Assembly (NCBI GenBank): GCA_022711435.1
Contig: JAKLFB010000028.1
Location: 17,526 to 81,525, forward strand
Direction: 5' to 3'
From: Verrucomicrobiota bacterium
GTDB lineage: Bacteria; Verrucomicrobiota; Verrucomicrobiia; Limisphaerales; UBA1319
Length of the DNA: 64,000 bases
The notes below the pieces were generated by a model. The model saw only the letters and a list, made by a program, of their open reading frames with translations. It was not told where the DNA came from and did no database searches. How positions within the stretch are numbered: the first letter of the stretch is position 1; the number at the start of each line of letters is the position of its first letter. This document shows positions 16,466 to 25,501 of the stretch, piece by piece. Made by a program: the position numbers and the translations under genes.

Positions 16466-16540
16466 TGGAGGCGAGGGTCGGAATCGAACCGACGCATAAG
16501 GCTTTTGCAGAGCCCTGCCTTACCACTTGGCTACCCCGCC
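16466..16540 (-). tRNA. tRNA-Cys (anticodon GCA)
   Basis: The complement folds into a standard cloverleaf: acceptor GGCGGGG paired with CCTCGCC, a D arm with AGCCAAGTGGTAAGGC, anticodon loop CTGCAAA giving GCA, T arm with GGTTCGATTCC, discriminator U and an encoded CCA. U73 and GCA are the identity elements of tRNA-Cys. Its 3' end is the attachment site of the 7.5-kb element to its left; the last 30 bases probably came from the element. Confidence 0.95.
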
Positions 16541-16595
16541 ATTGCCAGTGGTTAGCTTAGCGGCTGGCGTCGATGGCGCAAGTTTTTTTGGCGAG

Positions 16596-19500
16596 TCACG
16601 GGAAGGATCGGAACCGGCCGTCGTGGCCCCAGACGGTCCATGAGCCGTTGTCGTGGGTGGGACCGCTGATGATCATGGCCCGGATGTCCTGGGCACGCAG
16701 CTCGGCACGCTGGGGTTCGGAAACGCCGTCTTCGAGGAACGGATCGAACATGAAGCTCTCGTAGAAGTTATGGTGGCCGGGCCGGTAGGTCTGAGAATCG
16801 TAACCGCGCAATACGATCGGTTCAGTGGTCAGGCCGTAAATCCGGGTCTCGATCCATGCCTGAAGGGGGGCCGTGTAGCCCGCAACGATCCCGGTCGGCA
16901 CTGGCGGCCAGTAAAACTCGGTCTCGACGCGCGCTTTTCCCTGCGAGAAAACACGCGATTGACGGATGCTTTCGGCGGTCGGTCGGGTGGGCGGCTCGAG
17001 GCGGACGGATTCGTTGGTGGTTTTGACGTTCAGACCTTGGTAATCCACGGTGAGCTGAGGGGTTGCGTAAGCGACGTCGAATGTGAACGTGAGATCGTCG
17101 AGGGTGATCATGGGGCCGACGGCGGCCAGGGGAGGGGAGGGGAGCTGGAAGGAGATCGAGCCGGTGCGGCGATCGGCGCCGGCCGTGCCCAGGGTCCATT
17201 GGTCGGTGAGTTCGGATTCCTGGTAGATGTATTTGTAGCCGGGGAGGGAGGCGGGCGGGCTGTCGATATTGATCCGATTGGTGCTCCACCAGAGGGCGCC
17301 TTGGATGTGCTGGATGGCGCTCGAAGCCAGGTTGGACTTGACCAGCCACTGGCTGCGCACGGCGAGTGTCCATCGGGATTTCAGACGGTGGTTGGCCACG
17401 ATGTCGCCGTATTCGCCCTGGTGCACGACCAGATCGAGGGGGGTGTTGACCAGGAACGGGTTCACCGTCGAGGTGCGATCGGGCAGGGGAAGCTCGCGGA
17501 TCTGCTTGATCCGGAGGTCGCCCGGCACGACTTTTTTGTATTCGAAATCGAGATGGAACTCGCGGCGGCCGGGGAATTCGGATTCGTAACCGCGCGCAGC
17601 CGCATCGAGCAACTGGTAAAGAAGCTGGTATTCGGATTGCCATTCGAGAACGGTGCCGCCCAGCGGCACGAGGCTCGATCGCGACTCGATGTTCAGCCAG
17701 GGAGAGCCCGATCCGTAGACGGACGCCGTGGCGCGCTCGGGGCGTGCGGTCGAGTCGGGGTTGCTGACGGAGACGGCGCCCTGCTGGGTGACAAGGTCCG
17801 CGCTGGCGTATCGCTGGTAGGATTGCTGGACATGGAACGTGGCGACGCCGTTGGCCATCTCGATGGGATCGGGAGTCGAGTGGTGGACGAGAACGCCCAT
17901 GCCGACGGCGGATTCGTCGATGCCGTGGCGGAGGCGTTCGAGGAATGCGTTGTCGTTGTAGAAGCTGGCGTAGACCTTGCGCAGGGCGCGGAACACGCCG
18001 CGCTCGCGGGGCTCGGCGGGATCGCAGAGGCTGGGTCCCTGGGAATCGCCGTCGAGCTCGTCAGCGAGGCAGCCGCTAAAACTGCCGTAGAGGCCGGCGC
18101 CGACAAACTGCTCGGTGTCCTCGACGTTGGTCGAACTGCGAAATCGGATGTTGCTCGAGGGATCGAAGCCGGCCTGGGCGAGGGCATCGAGGACGAGGGC
18201 GCGCTGGGCGGGCGCAAAATCCGCGACGTCGGTGAACAGGTCGCGGATGGCCGCCAGCCTCGACTTGACCATGCCCATGTCGGGCGGCCATGCGAATCCG
18301 CCCAGCTCGAGCGCAATGGTTTGCCGGAGCGTCGATCCGCCGGGCAGGATCTGATCGAGATAGGCGTCCCAAAGATCGAATGTGAAGGCGATGGCGGAGG
18401 GCGAGTTTTGGGGGATCGCGCGGCGCAGAACGCCGAAATTAGCCGCTTTGCCGCCCACGATCCCGACATCGCCGGGGTGAAGGTTATCCGCGGGCACGCT
18501 CATCACTCCGGCAACGGTCTTGGGAACGATATCGAGCTTGGGCGGCGATTTCAGGTCGAGGATTTCGGCGCGCTGCTGGGCGCTGAGCTGGCCGTCGATG
18601 TCGGCGACGACGACCTCCGAACCCCCGTAGTTCTGGACGGCGCGGAGCATGATATCGCGTCCGTTCCAGCCCATGACTTGCTCGCGCATCGCGGGATCGG
18701 CGAGGTAGACGAACGGGATCCCGAACGACCCGGCCAGGAGCGCGACATGCGAGCTCGGCGTAGCCGGTGAAAGCGTGATGATCCCGGCGACAGGCGGGAC
18801 CTCCGCGGGGACGCGATCGAGCAGGAGGACGTCCGCGGGCAGCAATCGGCCTTCGGCATATGCCGCGTCGATTTCAGGCGCAGGCACGAAGACGAGCCGC
18901 CCGACGCACCAGCCGGGGGCGTAGCACTCGTCGCCAATCACCCAGCGCCCGGGCGAGCTGACCCGGATGCCTTGGGATTGGAAGAAGGCGAGGTTTTCGA
19001 GAGCGGCATCGCTCTGGTCGTAGGTCGGAAGGTAATAGTCCGTCACCGAGGACGGCAGGAGGATCATGGCGCGGACGGTTCGATACCAAGTGGCGAGCCG
19101 GTCAGGAGGATAAGGATCGAGCCCGACGAACTGGATGCCGATCTCGGTGAGATTCGTGGCGGGGGGAAACAGGACCGCACCGAGGACGACCTGCTGCTGG
19201 TTGGTGCGGAGCGAGACGTGATCGAAGTCGTCCCGGCTCATGCCCTGGAATCCCGGAAGCCGAGCCGCGGCGAAGTCGTAATGAAACAGGTATGTTTCGC
19301 TGTCCTGGAAATAGATCCGCCATGGCTCGGACAGGAGGAGGGCGAACTTGATCCACCGGGATTGGCGTTGGCCATATGGTGGCGGCGCGGACAGGAACGC
19401 ATCTTCTTCGTATTGAATCTGGTTTTTGACGTCGTCCTGGGAAGTCAGCGGGCGGGTCCAGCACCGATAGAATCGCGAGGTGCTGCCGCCAATCGCGAGG

Positions 19501-19730
19501 TCGGGGTATGTTTTGACAGAGTTGTGGACGATGCCCAGCTCGGTCCAATCGGCGAGGTTGGTCGAGACATCGATCCGATACAGGCTGTTCGAGGGGCCGC
19601 TCGAGGCCAGAAGAGGTGGATCGGCGGCGTCGGTCAGGCTGATGGTCAGTCGCGGCGCGTTGGCGGGCAGTCCATGCAACGCCATGCACATGAATGCCAC
19701 GAACGGAACCGTGAATCCGAGGCGTTTCAT
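16596..19730 (-). CDS. Exported PPDK/GWD-like protein with swivelling His and PEP-synthase-type ATP-grasp domains
   Basis: A 1044-residue protein with a signal peptide (MKRLGFTVPFVAFMCMALHG). An N-terminal module typical of verrucomicrobial exported proteins follows (YRIDVSTNLADWTELG, 51-66). A phosphohistidine-type swivelling domain lies at about 300-345, with TPSSHVALLAGSFGIPFVYL and candidate H328. A PPDK/PEP-synthase N-terminal ATP-binding domain lies at about 420-760, with GGKAANFG (426-433) and FRSSTNVEDTEQFVGAGLYG (530 onwards). The last 280 residues are a beta-rich region I do not recognise. The swivel-before-ATP-grasp order is that of glucan/water dikinases, not of PEP synthase. A secreted phosphotransferase would need extracytoplasmic ATP, so the substrate or the activity is puzzling; it may be a binding protein. 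It is a single gene on the flank of tRNA-Cys. Confidence 0.78.
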   Translation of the reverse strand: MKRLGFTVPFVAFMCMALHGLPANAPRLTISLTDAADPPLLASSGPSNSLYRIDVSTNLADWTELGIVHNSVKTYPDLAIGGSTSRFYRCWTRPLTSQDDVKNQIQYEEDAFLSAPPPYGQRQSRWIKFALLLSEPWRIYFQDSETYLFHYDFAAARLPGFQGMSRDDFDHVSLRTNQQQVVLGAVLFPPATNLTEIGIQFVGLDPYPPDRLATWYRTVRAMILLPSSVTDYYLPTYDQSDAALENLAFFQSQGIRVSSPGRWVIGDECYAPGWCVGRLVFVPAPEIDAAYAEGRLLPADVLLLDRVPAEVPPVAGIITLSPATPSSHVALLAGSFGIPFVYLADPAMREQVMGWNGRDIMLRAVQNYGGSEVVVADIDGQLSAQQRAEILDLKSPPKLDIVPKTVAGVMSVPADNLHPGDVGIVGGKAANFGVLRRAIPQNSPSAIAFTFDLWDAYLDQILPGGSTLRQTIALELGGFAWPPDMGMVKSRLAAIRDLFTDVADFAPAQRALVLDALAQAGFDPSSNIRFRSSTNVEDTEQFVGAGLYGSFSGCLADELDGDSQGPSLCDPAEPRERGVFRALRKVYASFYNDNAFLERLRHGIDESAVGMGVLVHHSTPDPIEMANGVATFHVQQSYQRYASADLVTQQGAVSVSNPDSTARPERATASVYGSGSPWLNIESRSSLVPLGGTVLEWQSEYQLLYQLLDAAARGYESEFPGRREFHLDFEYKKVVPGDLRIKQIRELPLPDRTSTVNPFLVNTPLDLVVHQGEYGDIVANHRLKSRWTLAVRSQWLVKSNLASSAIQHIQGALWWSTNRINIDSPPASLPGYKYIYQESELTDQWTLGTAGADRRTGSISFQLPSPPLAAVGPMITLDDLTFTFDVAYATPQLTVDYQGLNVKTTNESVRLEPPTRPTAESIRQSRVFSQGKARVETEFYWPPVPTGIVAGYTAPLQAWIETRIYGLTTEPIVLRGYDSQTYRPGHHNFYESFMFDPFLEDGVSEPQRAELRAQDIRAMIISGPTHDNGSWTVWGHDGRFRSFP

Positions 19731-19858
19731 GGAGACAGAGTAGGCGTGAAGGCCGGAAGTGACAAGAGTTGGCCATCGAGCGGACGCGACAGCATCCCTA
19801 CCTCGCCAAGGGCATCACAATTGCCGCGTCGTTCCCGGGTACAAATCCGAGGCGTTGT

Positions 19859-21067
19859 TCAGTCTGCGGCGCGCGTGGGAAGGAAGCGCGCGAGGGCGCT
19901 GGCGAGCTGGCGGTATTGAGGCAGGGAATTGTAGAGCTGGCAGGAGATGCGAAGGAGGCGGCCGCCGGATGGATTGGGCATCACCGGGATCTCGATCTGG
20001 AATTTGGAAAAGAGCTGTTCCTGCAATGGATCGATGGTCAGGAGCGGCACGGCTGGCTGTCCATCTGCGGGCAGCGGGATGGAAGCGATCGAGCCGATCA
20101 TGGAGTCGGGGCAGGGGAGAGCAACGCCGATCGCCTGGGCCAGGAGGCGGCGCGCCGCCAGCGCCAGCGCCCGGTTCCGCTCCATCACCTCGGGCCAGCC
20201 GCCCGGCAGGCGTCCCGACATGAACTCGATCGCCGCCGGCAGACAGAGCCAAGGAGTCACATCCGAAGTCCCCGTCCAGTCGAACTCGAGCAGGAACCGG
20301 GAGCGGTCGCGGCGGGGCGAGTTGGCGCCGTGGCTGATCGCCAGCGGCCGGATCCGATCCTGGCGGTTCGGACGCACGTAGAGGAACCCGGCGCCCTTGG
20401 GTGCGCAGAGCCATTTGTGGCAATTGCCGGTGTAGTAAGCGGCGCCCAAGGCATCGAGCCGAACCGGCACCATGCCGGGTGCATGCGCGCCATCCACCAA
20501 GGTGTCGATGCCGCCCTGATCCAGCTCGCGCACGAGGGATTGGATGGGCAGGACGATGCCGGTCGGGCTGCTCACGTGATCGAGCATGGCGAGCCGGGTC
20601 TTTGACGTGACGGCATCGAGGATGCGCTGGCGAGCCACCTCGGGCCCGGGGATCGGGAATGGCAAGCGGGCGACGACGACCTCGGCGCCGGCTCGAGCGG
20701 CCGCGTAATCCACGGCATTCCGGCAGGCATTGTACGCATGATCGGTCACCAGGATCTGCTCGCCGCGCTTGAACTCGAGGGACCGGAGCACGGCGTTGAC
20801 GCCGGCGGTTGCATTGGGGATGAAAGCCAGATTCGCGGGCTGGCCGCCGAGAAAACTGGCGAGGGCTGCGCGTGCGGCATCGAGAAGCGGCTCATAATCG
20901 CGGACGAAGAACGTGACAGGCTGGTTTTCGAGGCGGTCCTGGAGGAGTCGCTGGCGATCGAGGATGGCGCGGGGGCAGGCGCCGAAAGACCCATGATTGA
21001 GGTAGGGAGAGTGTGGATCGAGCCGCCAGAGGGCGGGATCAGCGGCCGGCAGCTCAAGAGATGTCAT
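19859..21067 (-). CDS. PLP-dependent class V aminotransferase (isopenicillin-N-epimerase-like)
   Basis: A 402-residue fold-type I PLP enzyme. It opens with YLNHGSFGACPRAIL, the hallmark of the isopenicillin N epimerase-like branch. Other motifs are ATAGVNAVLRSL (phosphate loop), VDGAHAPGMVPVRL (the Asp binding the pyridine nitrogen) and TGNCHKWLCAPKGAGFLYV with the Schiff-base lysine in HKW. It has no signal peptide. The start is ATG 21067, preceded by an AT-rich stretch that could hold a promoter. The gene stands alone; the 112 bases to lepB show no feature. Members act as cysteine desulfurase-like or epimerase enzymes; the substrate cannot be told here. Confidence 0.88.
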   Translation of the reverse strand: MTSLELPAADPALWRLDPHSPYLNHGSFGACPRAILDRQRLLQDRLENQPVTFFVRDYEPLLDAARAALASFLGGQPANLAFIPNATAGVNAVLRSLEFKRGEQILVTDHAYNACRNAVDYAAARAGAEVVVARLPFPIPGPEVARQRILDAVTSKTRLAMLDHVSSPTGIVLPIQSLVRELDQGGIDTLVDGAHAPGMVPVRLDALGAAYYTGNCHKWLCAPKGAGFLYVRPNRQDRIRPLAISHGANSPRRDRSRFLLEFDWTGTSDVTPWLCLPAAIEFMSGRLPGGWPEVMERNRALALAARRLLAQAIGVALPCPDSMIGSIASIPLPADGQPAVPLLTIDPLQEQLFSKFQIEIPVMPNPSGGRLLRISCQLYNSLPQYRQLASALARFLPTRAAD

Positions 21068-21179
21068 AAATTAAATATAACATACATTGTGCGAAATAAT
21101 CATTCCGGCCTCGGTAGGCGCATGTTTGCCTGGCTTTGACCGTCCAGACTGAGAAGCCCTGATCGTTCGAGTATCCGGT

Positions 21180-22358
21180 TCAACGGTAGCCCCATCCGAA
21201 TCGGCTGCTGACTGGCCAATAAACGAAGCTGGCTCGGCCGATGACCTTCTCGCGCGGGAAATCGCCCCAGTATCTCGAATCGAAGCTGTTCATGGTGTTA
21301 TCGCCCATGACCAGATAGTGATTGGCGCGGACGGTGCGCTCGACCGATTCGTCAGCGAACCAAGGGGCCGTGGATCGGGCGGGCTCGAACCGGGCGCCGA
21401 CGGTCTGGTTGACGTGGCCGAAGTAAGTATTGGGTTTGTAGGATGGGCCGAAGGTGTAGACGTTCTCGAAATGCGGCGTTGTGGCGTCGAGGCGCTCGCC
21501 GTTGATCACCAGGTGCTGGTCGTTGCCGATGCGGATCTTCTCGCCGCCGAGTGCGACCAGGCGCTTGATGTAGTACGTATCGCCCTGGAGCGCGCGCTGG
21601 AGCGGTTCGATGCCGCGCGTCTCGAAGATGACGATCTCGCCGCGCCGCGGCCGGCGGAAATTGTAGACCATCCGGTTGACGAACAAGTGGTCGCCGGCGA
21701 TGACCTTGAGGTTCATGATGACGTCGCCGGATCGGAAGGAGTGCCCCGGCTCGATCCCGGGCCGGCTGCGAAAATTCTCGCCGGGAAACCAGACCGTATA
21801 GACCTGGTCGCCGACGCGGAACCGCTGTTTATTGATGAGCGGCAAGACGAGTTTGGGCTCCTGGTCGATCCAGTAGAAGCTGCCGTCGTTTTTGGCGACG
21901 AACCGGTGGTAGCTGATGCCGTGCTGCCAGTAATCGATCGTGCGGCGGAAGAAGTTGGGTTTGGGCTCCTCGGGCGGCCTCTGCTCGTGGGTGATGCCGA
22001 ACAGGGTTGGCTGCATCGATCCGGTCGGGATCTTCATGGGCTGCAGGAAGAAGGTCCGGATGGCCATGGCGACGGCGATGGCGACGAGGAAGACCTCGGT
22101 GTTTTCGCGCCAGGCGGCGCGCGGGTATGGGATGAGGGACTTCTCGGCGACGGCCTCGAGGTCTTTCATGCGCGTCTCGAGCGCGGGCCGGTCGGCGCCG
22201 GAGCGGATGGCGGCCTGGAGATCGGCCGACGCGGCGCGCATGGCGCCGATCTTATCGGGCGCGAGCAGGTCGCGCTGGTGTTGGATGAGCTTGTGCACCT
22301 GCTGGCGCAGCTCGGTGGCCTGCCGGACAGTGCGGGAGATGAACCATCGCCAGATCAT
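21180..22358 (-). CDS. lepB: Signal peptidase I
   Basis: Membrane serine protease that removes Sec signal peptides. In 392 residues it has a charged cytoplasmic N-terminus, a transmembrane segment at about 88-105 (VFLVAIAVAMAIRTFFLQP), the catalytic S114 in IPTGSMQPTL and the catalytic K265 in YYIKRLVALGGEKI, then the C-terminal box MGDNTMNSFDSRYWG. The insertion at about 125-215 makes it longer than the E. coli enzyme, as is common in Bacteroidetes and Verrucomicrobia. It starts three bases after the lepA stop, so the two are co-transcribed, the classical lepA-lepB order. Confidence 0.95.
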   Translation of the reverse strand: MIWRWFISRTVRQATELRQQVHKLIQHQRDLLAPDKIGAMRAASADLQAAIRSGADRPALETRMKDLEAVAEKSLIPYPRAAWRENTEVFLVAIAVAMAIRTFFLQPMKIPTGSMQPTLFGITHEQRPPEEPKPNFFRRTIDYWQHGISYHRFVAKNDGSFYWIDQEPKLVLPLINKQRFRVGDQVYTVWFPGENFRSRPGIEPGHSFRSGDVIMNLKVIAGDHLFVNRMVYNFRRPRRGEIVIFETRGIEPLQRALQGDTYYIKRLVALGGEKIRIGNDQHLVINGERLDATTPHFENVYTFGPSYKPNTYFGHVNQTVGARFEPARSTAPWFADESVERTVRANHYLVMGDNTMNSFDSRYWGDFPREKVIGRASFVYWPVSSRFGWGYR

Positions 22359-22361
22359 ATA

Positions 22362-24152
22362 TCAAGCCTTGAGCACCTCGATGAATGCCTCCTGGGGGAT
22401 GTTCACCGCGCCGATGGATTTCATCCGCTTCTTGCCCTCCTTCTGTTTCTCGAGGAGCTTGCGTTTCCGGGTGATATCGCCGCCGTAGCATTTGGCGGTG
22501 ACGTCCTTGCGGAAGGCGCGGACGGTTTCGCGGGCGATGATTTTGCCGCCGATGGCGGCCTGGATGGGGACGGCGAACTGCTGCCGAGGGATGACGTCGC
22601 GGAGGCGGGCGGCGAGGGCTCGGCCGCGCCCCTCGGCCTTTTCCCGGTGCACGATGCACGAGAACGCGTCGACGGGCTCGCTGTTGACCAGGATATCGAG
22701 CTTGACCATATCGGAGACCTGGAGGCCGTCCGGCTCGTAGTCCATCGACCCGTAGCCGCGGGTGAGGCTCTTGATCCGGTCATGGAAATCGATGACGATC
22801 TCGTTGAGCGGCACCCGGCTGGTCATCATCACGCGCCGCGTATCGAGGGTCTCCGTGTTCAGGACCGTGCCGCGCTTTTCGGTGAGCAGGTTGAGCATGT
22901 CGCCGATGTATTCGTTGGGGCAGATGATATAGGCGCGGACCATGGGCTCCTCGATCTGATTGATGAAATTGGGCTCCGGGAGGAAGGCGGGATTATCGAT
23001 CTCCTTGACCGTGCCATCGGTCATCTGCACGCGATAGACGACGCTGGGATACGTGGCGATGATATCCATGCCGTATTCGCGCCGTAGCCGCTCCTGGACG
23101 ATCTCGAGGTGCAGCAGGCCGAGGAATCCGCAGCGGAAACCGAACCCGAGCGCGACCGAGGTTTCGGCCTGGTAGACGAAGGCCGAGTCGTTGAGCTGGA
23201 GCTTGGCGAGGTTGGTCTTGAGATGCTCGTAATCGGCGGTATTGATCGGGTAGATGCCGCTGAAGACCATGGGGTGAATTTCCTGGAATCCATGGAGCTG
23301 GGGCGACGGGTGCCGGGCGTCAGTGAGCGTGTCGCCCATCTTGACGTCGAGGGGGCTTTTGATATTGGCGGTGAAATAGCCGGTCTCCCCCACCCCGAGC
23401 TGCTCGCGCTCGTAAGGTTTGGGGTTGAAGCTGCCCACCTCCTTGACCTCGAGCGACTTGCCCGAGTGCAGAAGCATCACCTCGAGCCCGCGTTCGAGAG
23501 CGCCGTTGAACATGCGGACATGGTTGACCACGCCCTTGAAGGTGTCGAAGTAGGAATCGAAGACGAGCGCCTGCAGCGAGGGCGCCCCCGTCGGTTTGGG
23601 GGGTGGAATCCGCTGCACGATCGCCTCGAGGATCTCATCGATGCCGATGCCTTCCTTGGCGCTGGCGAGGATGGCGTTTTCGGCGGGGATCGCCAGGATA
23701 TCCTCGAGCTGGGCCTTGGTCTGCTCGACATTGGCGTGCGGGAGATCGATCTTGTTGATGACGGGGATGATCTCGAGATTCTGTTTGGCGGCGAGATGGA
23801 GGTTGGCGACCGTCTGGGCCTCGACGCCCTGGGCGGCATCGACGATCAACAGCGCGCCCTCGCAGGCGGCGAGGCTGCGAGAGACCTCGTAAGTGAAGTC
23901 CACGTGGCCTGGCGTGTCGATCAGGTTCAGCTCGTAGGTCTCGCCGTTGCGCGCCCGGTAGACCATCGTCACCGGATGCGCCTTGATCGTGATGCCGCGC
24001 TCGCGCTCGAGGTCCATCGAATCGAGCAGCTGATCCTGCATTTCCCGCTCGGTGATCGTGCCAGTGCGTGCCAGCAATCGATCGGAAAGCGTTGTCTTTC
24101 CGTGATCGATGTGGGCAATGATGCAAAAATTGCGTATATGGTCGGTTTCCAT
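22362..24152 (-). CDS. lepA: Elongation factor 4 (LepA) GTPase
   Basis: Translational GTPase that back-translocates stalled ribosomes. The 596 residues match the family length. G1 is AHIDHGKTTLSDRLL, G2/G3 are RERGITIKAHPV and DTPGHVDF, and G4 is NKIDLP. The C-terminal LepA-specific domain ends KQKEGKKRMKSIGAVNIPQEAF. The start METDHIRNF (ATG 24152) is chosen over a 12-residue longer reading because family members begin just before the IRNFxIIAHIDHGK block. lepB follows three bases later. Confidence 0.97.
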   Translation of the reverse strand: METDHIRNFCIIAHIDHGKTTLSDRLLARTGTITEREMQDQLLDSMDLERERGITIKAHPVTMVYRARNGETYELNLIDTPGHVDFTYEVSRSLAACEGALLIVDAAQGVEAQTVANLHLAAKQNLEIIPVINKIDLPHANVEQTKAQLEDILAIPAENAILASAKEGIGIDEILEAIVQRIPPPKPTGAPSLQALVFDSYFDTFKGVVNHVRMFNGALERGLEVMLLHSGKSLEVKEVGSFNPKPYEREQLGVGETGYFTANIKSPLDVKMGDTLTDARHPSPQLHGFQEIHPMVFSGIYPINTADYEHLKTNLAKLQLNDSAFVYQAETSVALGFGFRCGFLGLLHLEIVQERLRREYGMDIIATYPSVVYRVQMTDGTVKEIDNPAFLPEPNFINQIEEPMVRAYIICPNEYIGDMLNLLTEKRGTVLNTETLDTRRVMMTSRVPLNEIVIDFHDRIKSLTRGYGSMDYEPDGLQVSDMVKLDILVNSEPVDAFSCIVHREKAEGRGRALAARLRDVIPRQQFAVPIQAAIGGKIIARETVRAFRKDVTAKCYGGDITRKRKLLEKQKEGKKRMKSIGAVNIPQEAFIEVLKA

Positions 24153-24240
24153 CCCGCTGCTTCCCCTGCTCCCAACTCGATGGGACAATCAACCCATCAT
24201 GCCGCGCACGACCGGTCACGGCCGATGCGCGGCGAGATCC

Positions 24241-24273
24241 CGGCCGGCCCGCTCCGATCTGGCGGGCCGGCCG
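24241..24273. terminator. Perfect 12-bp GC-rich hairpin between the PEP-CTERM gene and lepA
   Basis: CGGCCGGCCCGC (24241-24252) is perfectly inverted as GCGGGCCGGCCG (24262-24273) around nine bases. It follows the stop of the minus-strand PEP-CTERM gene by about 65 bases. There is no T-run on that strand, so it may terminate inefficiently or protect the 3' end. Confidence 0.5.
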
Positions 24274-24337
24274 CGTTGTCTTATTAGAGGATACCTCGGA
24301 TTTCCGTCAAGCCAAGCTCATAAGTGCGGCGTCTGCG

Positions 24338-25111
24338 CTACGAGACCGGGGGGTCCGCTCTTCGAACCCGGCGGCGGGCGATGGCGAATCCGATCAGGCT
24401 GGCGGCCGCCAGCGCGGCGGACCCGGCCGGCTCGGGCACCAGCACCGTTTCGAAGCGGAAATCGTCCACCGCCAATCCGTCGTCGTTGCCGCTGGCATCC
24501 GAGTCGACCCACCGCAGCCAGAGGCTCTCGCCCGGAGCGATCGCGCACCCGTCGAGGATGCCGGCCAGGTTCAGGAACAGCTCGTTGCCGTCCCGCAATC
24601 CCACCGCGCCTCCCATGTCGGGCGTGATCAGGTCCAGCGCGTCGCAATCCTGCCAGAAGCCCGACTCGAGCGAGATCGCATCCGTGCTGAACTGGAAATC
24701 GAGACGATCGGCCCGTCCAACCGTTCCGAGGCGCCATTGCTCGCCCCGATAGCTGATCCGGAATCCGGTCATCGTTGTCGCGCCAGCGTTGGACAGCTCG
24801 AGGCCGAATCGGGACACCAGCCGGCTGCTCCGGATTCCGCCCAAGGCGCGGTCCGTGTCGCCGGCGGCGCCGAAACTGTATGTGTCACCCGTGGACGAGC
24901 TGCCGGTGCCCGCCCGATACGCCCCGTTGGCGTTGTCCCCCTGCTCGGATAACGACCAGCCCTCCGGCAAGAGGGTCAGATCCGTCCCGGTGATGGCCAG
25001 GGTATTGAAATCCTGCTCGTAGACCTCTCCAGGTCCGGGCAAGACCACCGCGGCCAGCGGGCTGCTCGTCAGCCCCAGGCCCAGGCTCAGCCAATAATAG
25101 ATGTGTTTCAT
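24338..25111 (-). CDS. Exported PEP-CTERM sorted protein
   Basis: A 257-residue protein with a signal peptide (MKHIYYWLSLGLGLTSSPLAAV), a beta-sandwich body (about 30-225) and a classic PEP-CTERM tail at 231-257: VPEP, hydrophobic segment AGSAALAAASLIGFAIA, then RRRVRR. Family knowledge says exosortase cleaves such tails during export. No exosortase gene is in the window, so the processing gene must be elsewhere. The body resembles PEP-CTERM proteins with a DGLAVDDFRFE motif. The start at ATG 25111 is chosen because a signal peptide begins there. Confidence 0.88.
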   Translation of the reverse strand: MKHIYYWLSLGLGLTSSPLAAVVLPGPGEVYEQDFNTLAITGTDLTLLPEGWSLSEQGDNANGAYRAGTGSSSTGDTYSFGAAGDTDRALGGIRSSRLVSRFGLELSNAGATTMTGFRISYRGEQWRLGTVGRADRLDFQFSTDAISLESGFWQDCDALDLITPDMGGAVGLRDGNELFLNLAGILDGCAIAPGESLWLRWVDSDASGNDDGLAVDDFRFETVLVPEPAGSAALAAASLIGFAIARRRVRRADPPVS

Positions 25112-25222
25112 GGGATTGATGGTGTTGTTGTTTTGTTGATGCCAACGCCACCAACCCCGGCCGCGCTCCGGACCGCCGGCGGGCAGCCCGACCGACGAGC
25201 GCCCGCCAGCGATCACCATTGA

Positions 25223-25251
25223 TTAATCATTCATTACATGCATATAGTCAA
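25223..25251 (-). promoter_or_regulatory. Candidate promoter of the PEP-CTERM gene
   Basis: Minus-strand TTGACT (25246-25251) and GATTAA (25223-25228) are separated by 17 bases in a short AT-rich island in otherwise GC-rich DNA. This leaves a leader of about 105 bases before the PEP-CTERM ATG. Confidence 0.4.
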
Positions 25252-25501
25252 TTACTATTTGTTATCATTTTTGAGAAGAGGATGGCAGGCCGCGACGCGG
25301 ATTTCTCAAGCGCGCGAATCCTGTGAGCCAGGTTTGGTGGCCCGCGTTCACGCGGCCGGGAGCCGCGAGCCTTTCAGCTGGAGCGCCATCCACGGAGTGG
25401 TCGCCCTACCCTTCGGCTTTGGGCTTGCAAGGCAGGGCGCGCACTCCGCTGCGCGCCGGGCTGCGCGCCTCAAGCTTCAGGGCCATCAAGCCGACAAGAA
25501 T
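25252..25501. other. Intergenic stretch without a gene
   Basis: No gene was found between the PEP-CTERM promoter region and the HAD gene end. The right part has a short GC-rich inverted pair (GGCGCGC/GCGCGCC near 25435-25463), which could be the terminator of the minus-strand HAD-recR-ybaB-dnaX group. Confidence 0.4.

Larger units (their letters stand above)
8966..16495. mobile_element. Integrated satellite-like element in tRNA-Cys (7.5 kb)
   Basis: The element lies between a displaced tRNA-Cys 3' end and the intact tRNA-Cys. Left to right it carries an integrase, an unknown 193-residue protein and an exported cargo protein (plus strand). The minus-strand block holds a TerS-like HTH protein, a small protein, a RepA-like ATPase, a prim-pol-type primase, a Zn-finger-like protein and an AlpA-like HTH protein. 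No capsid, portal, tail, lysis or conjugation genes are seen. Integrase opposed to an AlpA-primase-TerS block is the plan of phage-inducible chromosomal islands, so a helper-dependent satellite is the favoured inference. A defective prophage or mobilizable element remains possible. Confidence 0.8.

Noticed and set aside
16653..18770. 705-codon plus-strand open frame
   Set aside because: It is antisense to the PPDK-like gene, has no domain text and shows the Gly/Asp/Glu/Val-rich composition of a GC-driven shadow.
21318..23087. 589-codon plus-strand open frame
   Set aside because: Covers lepB and lepA in antisense; acidic shadow composition.
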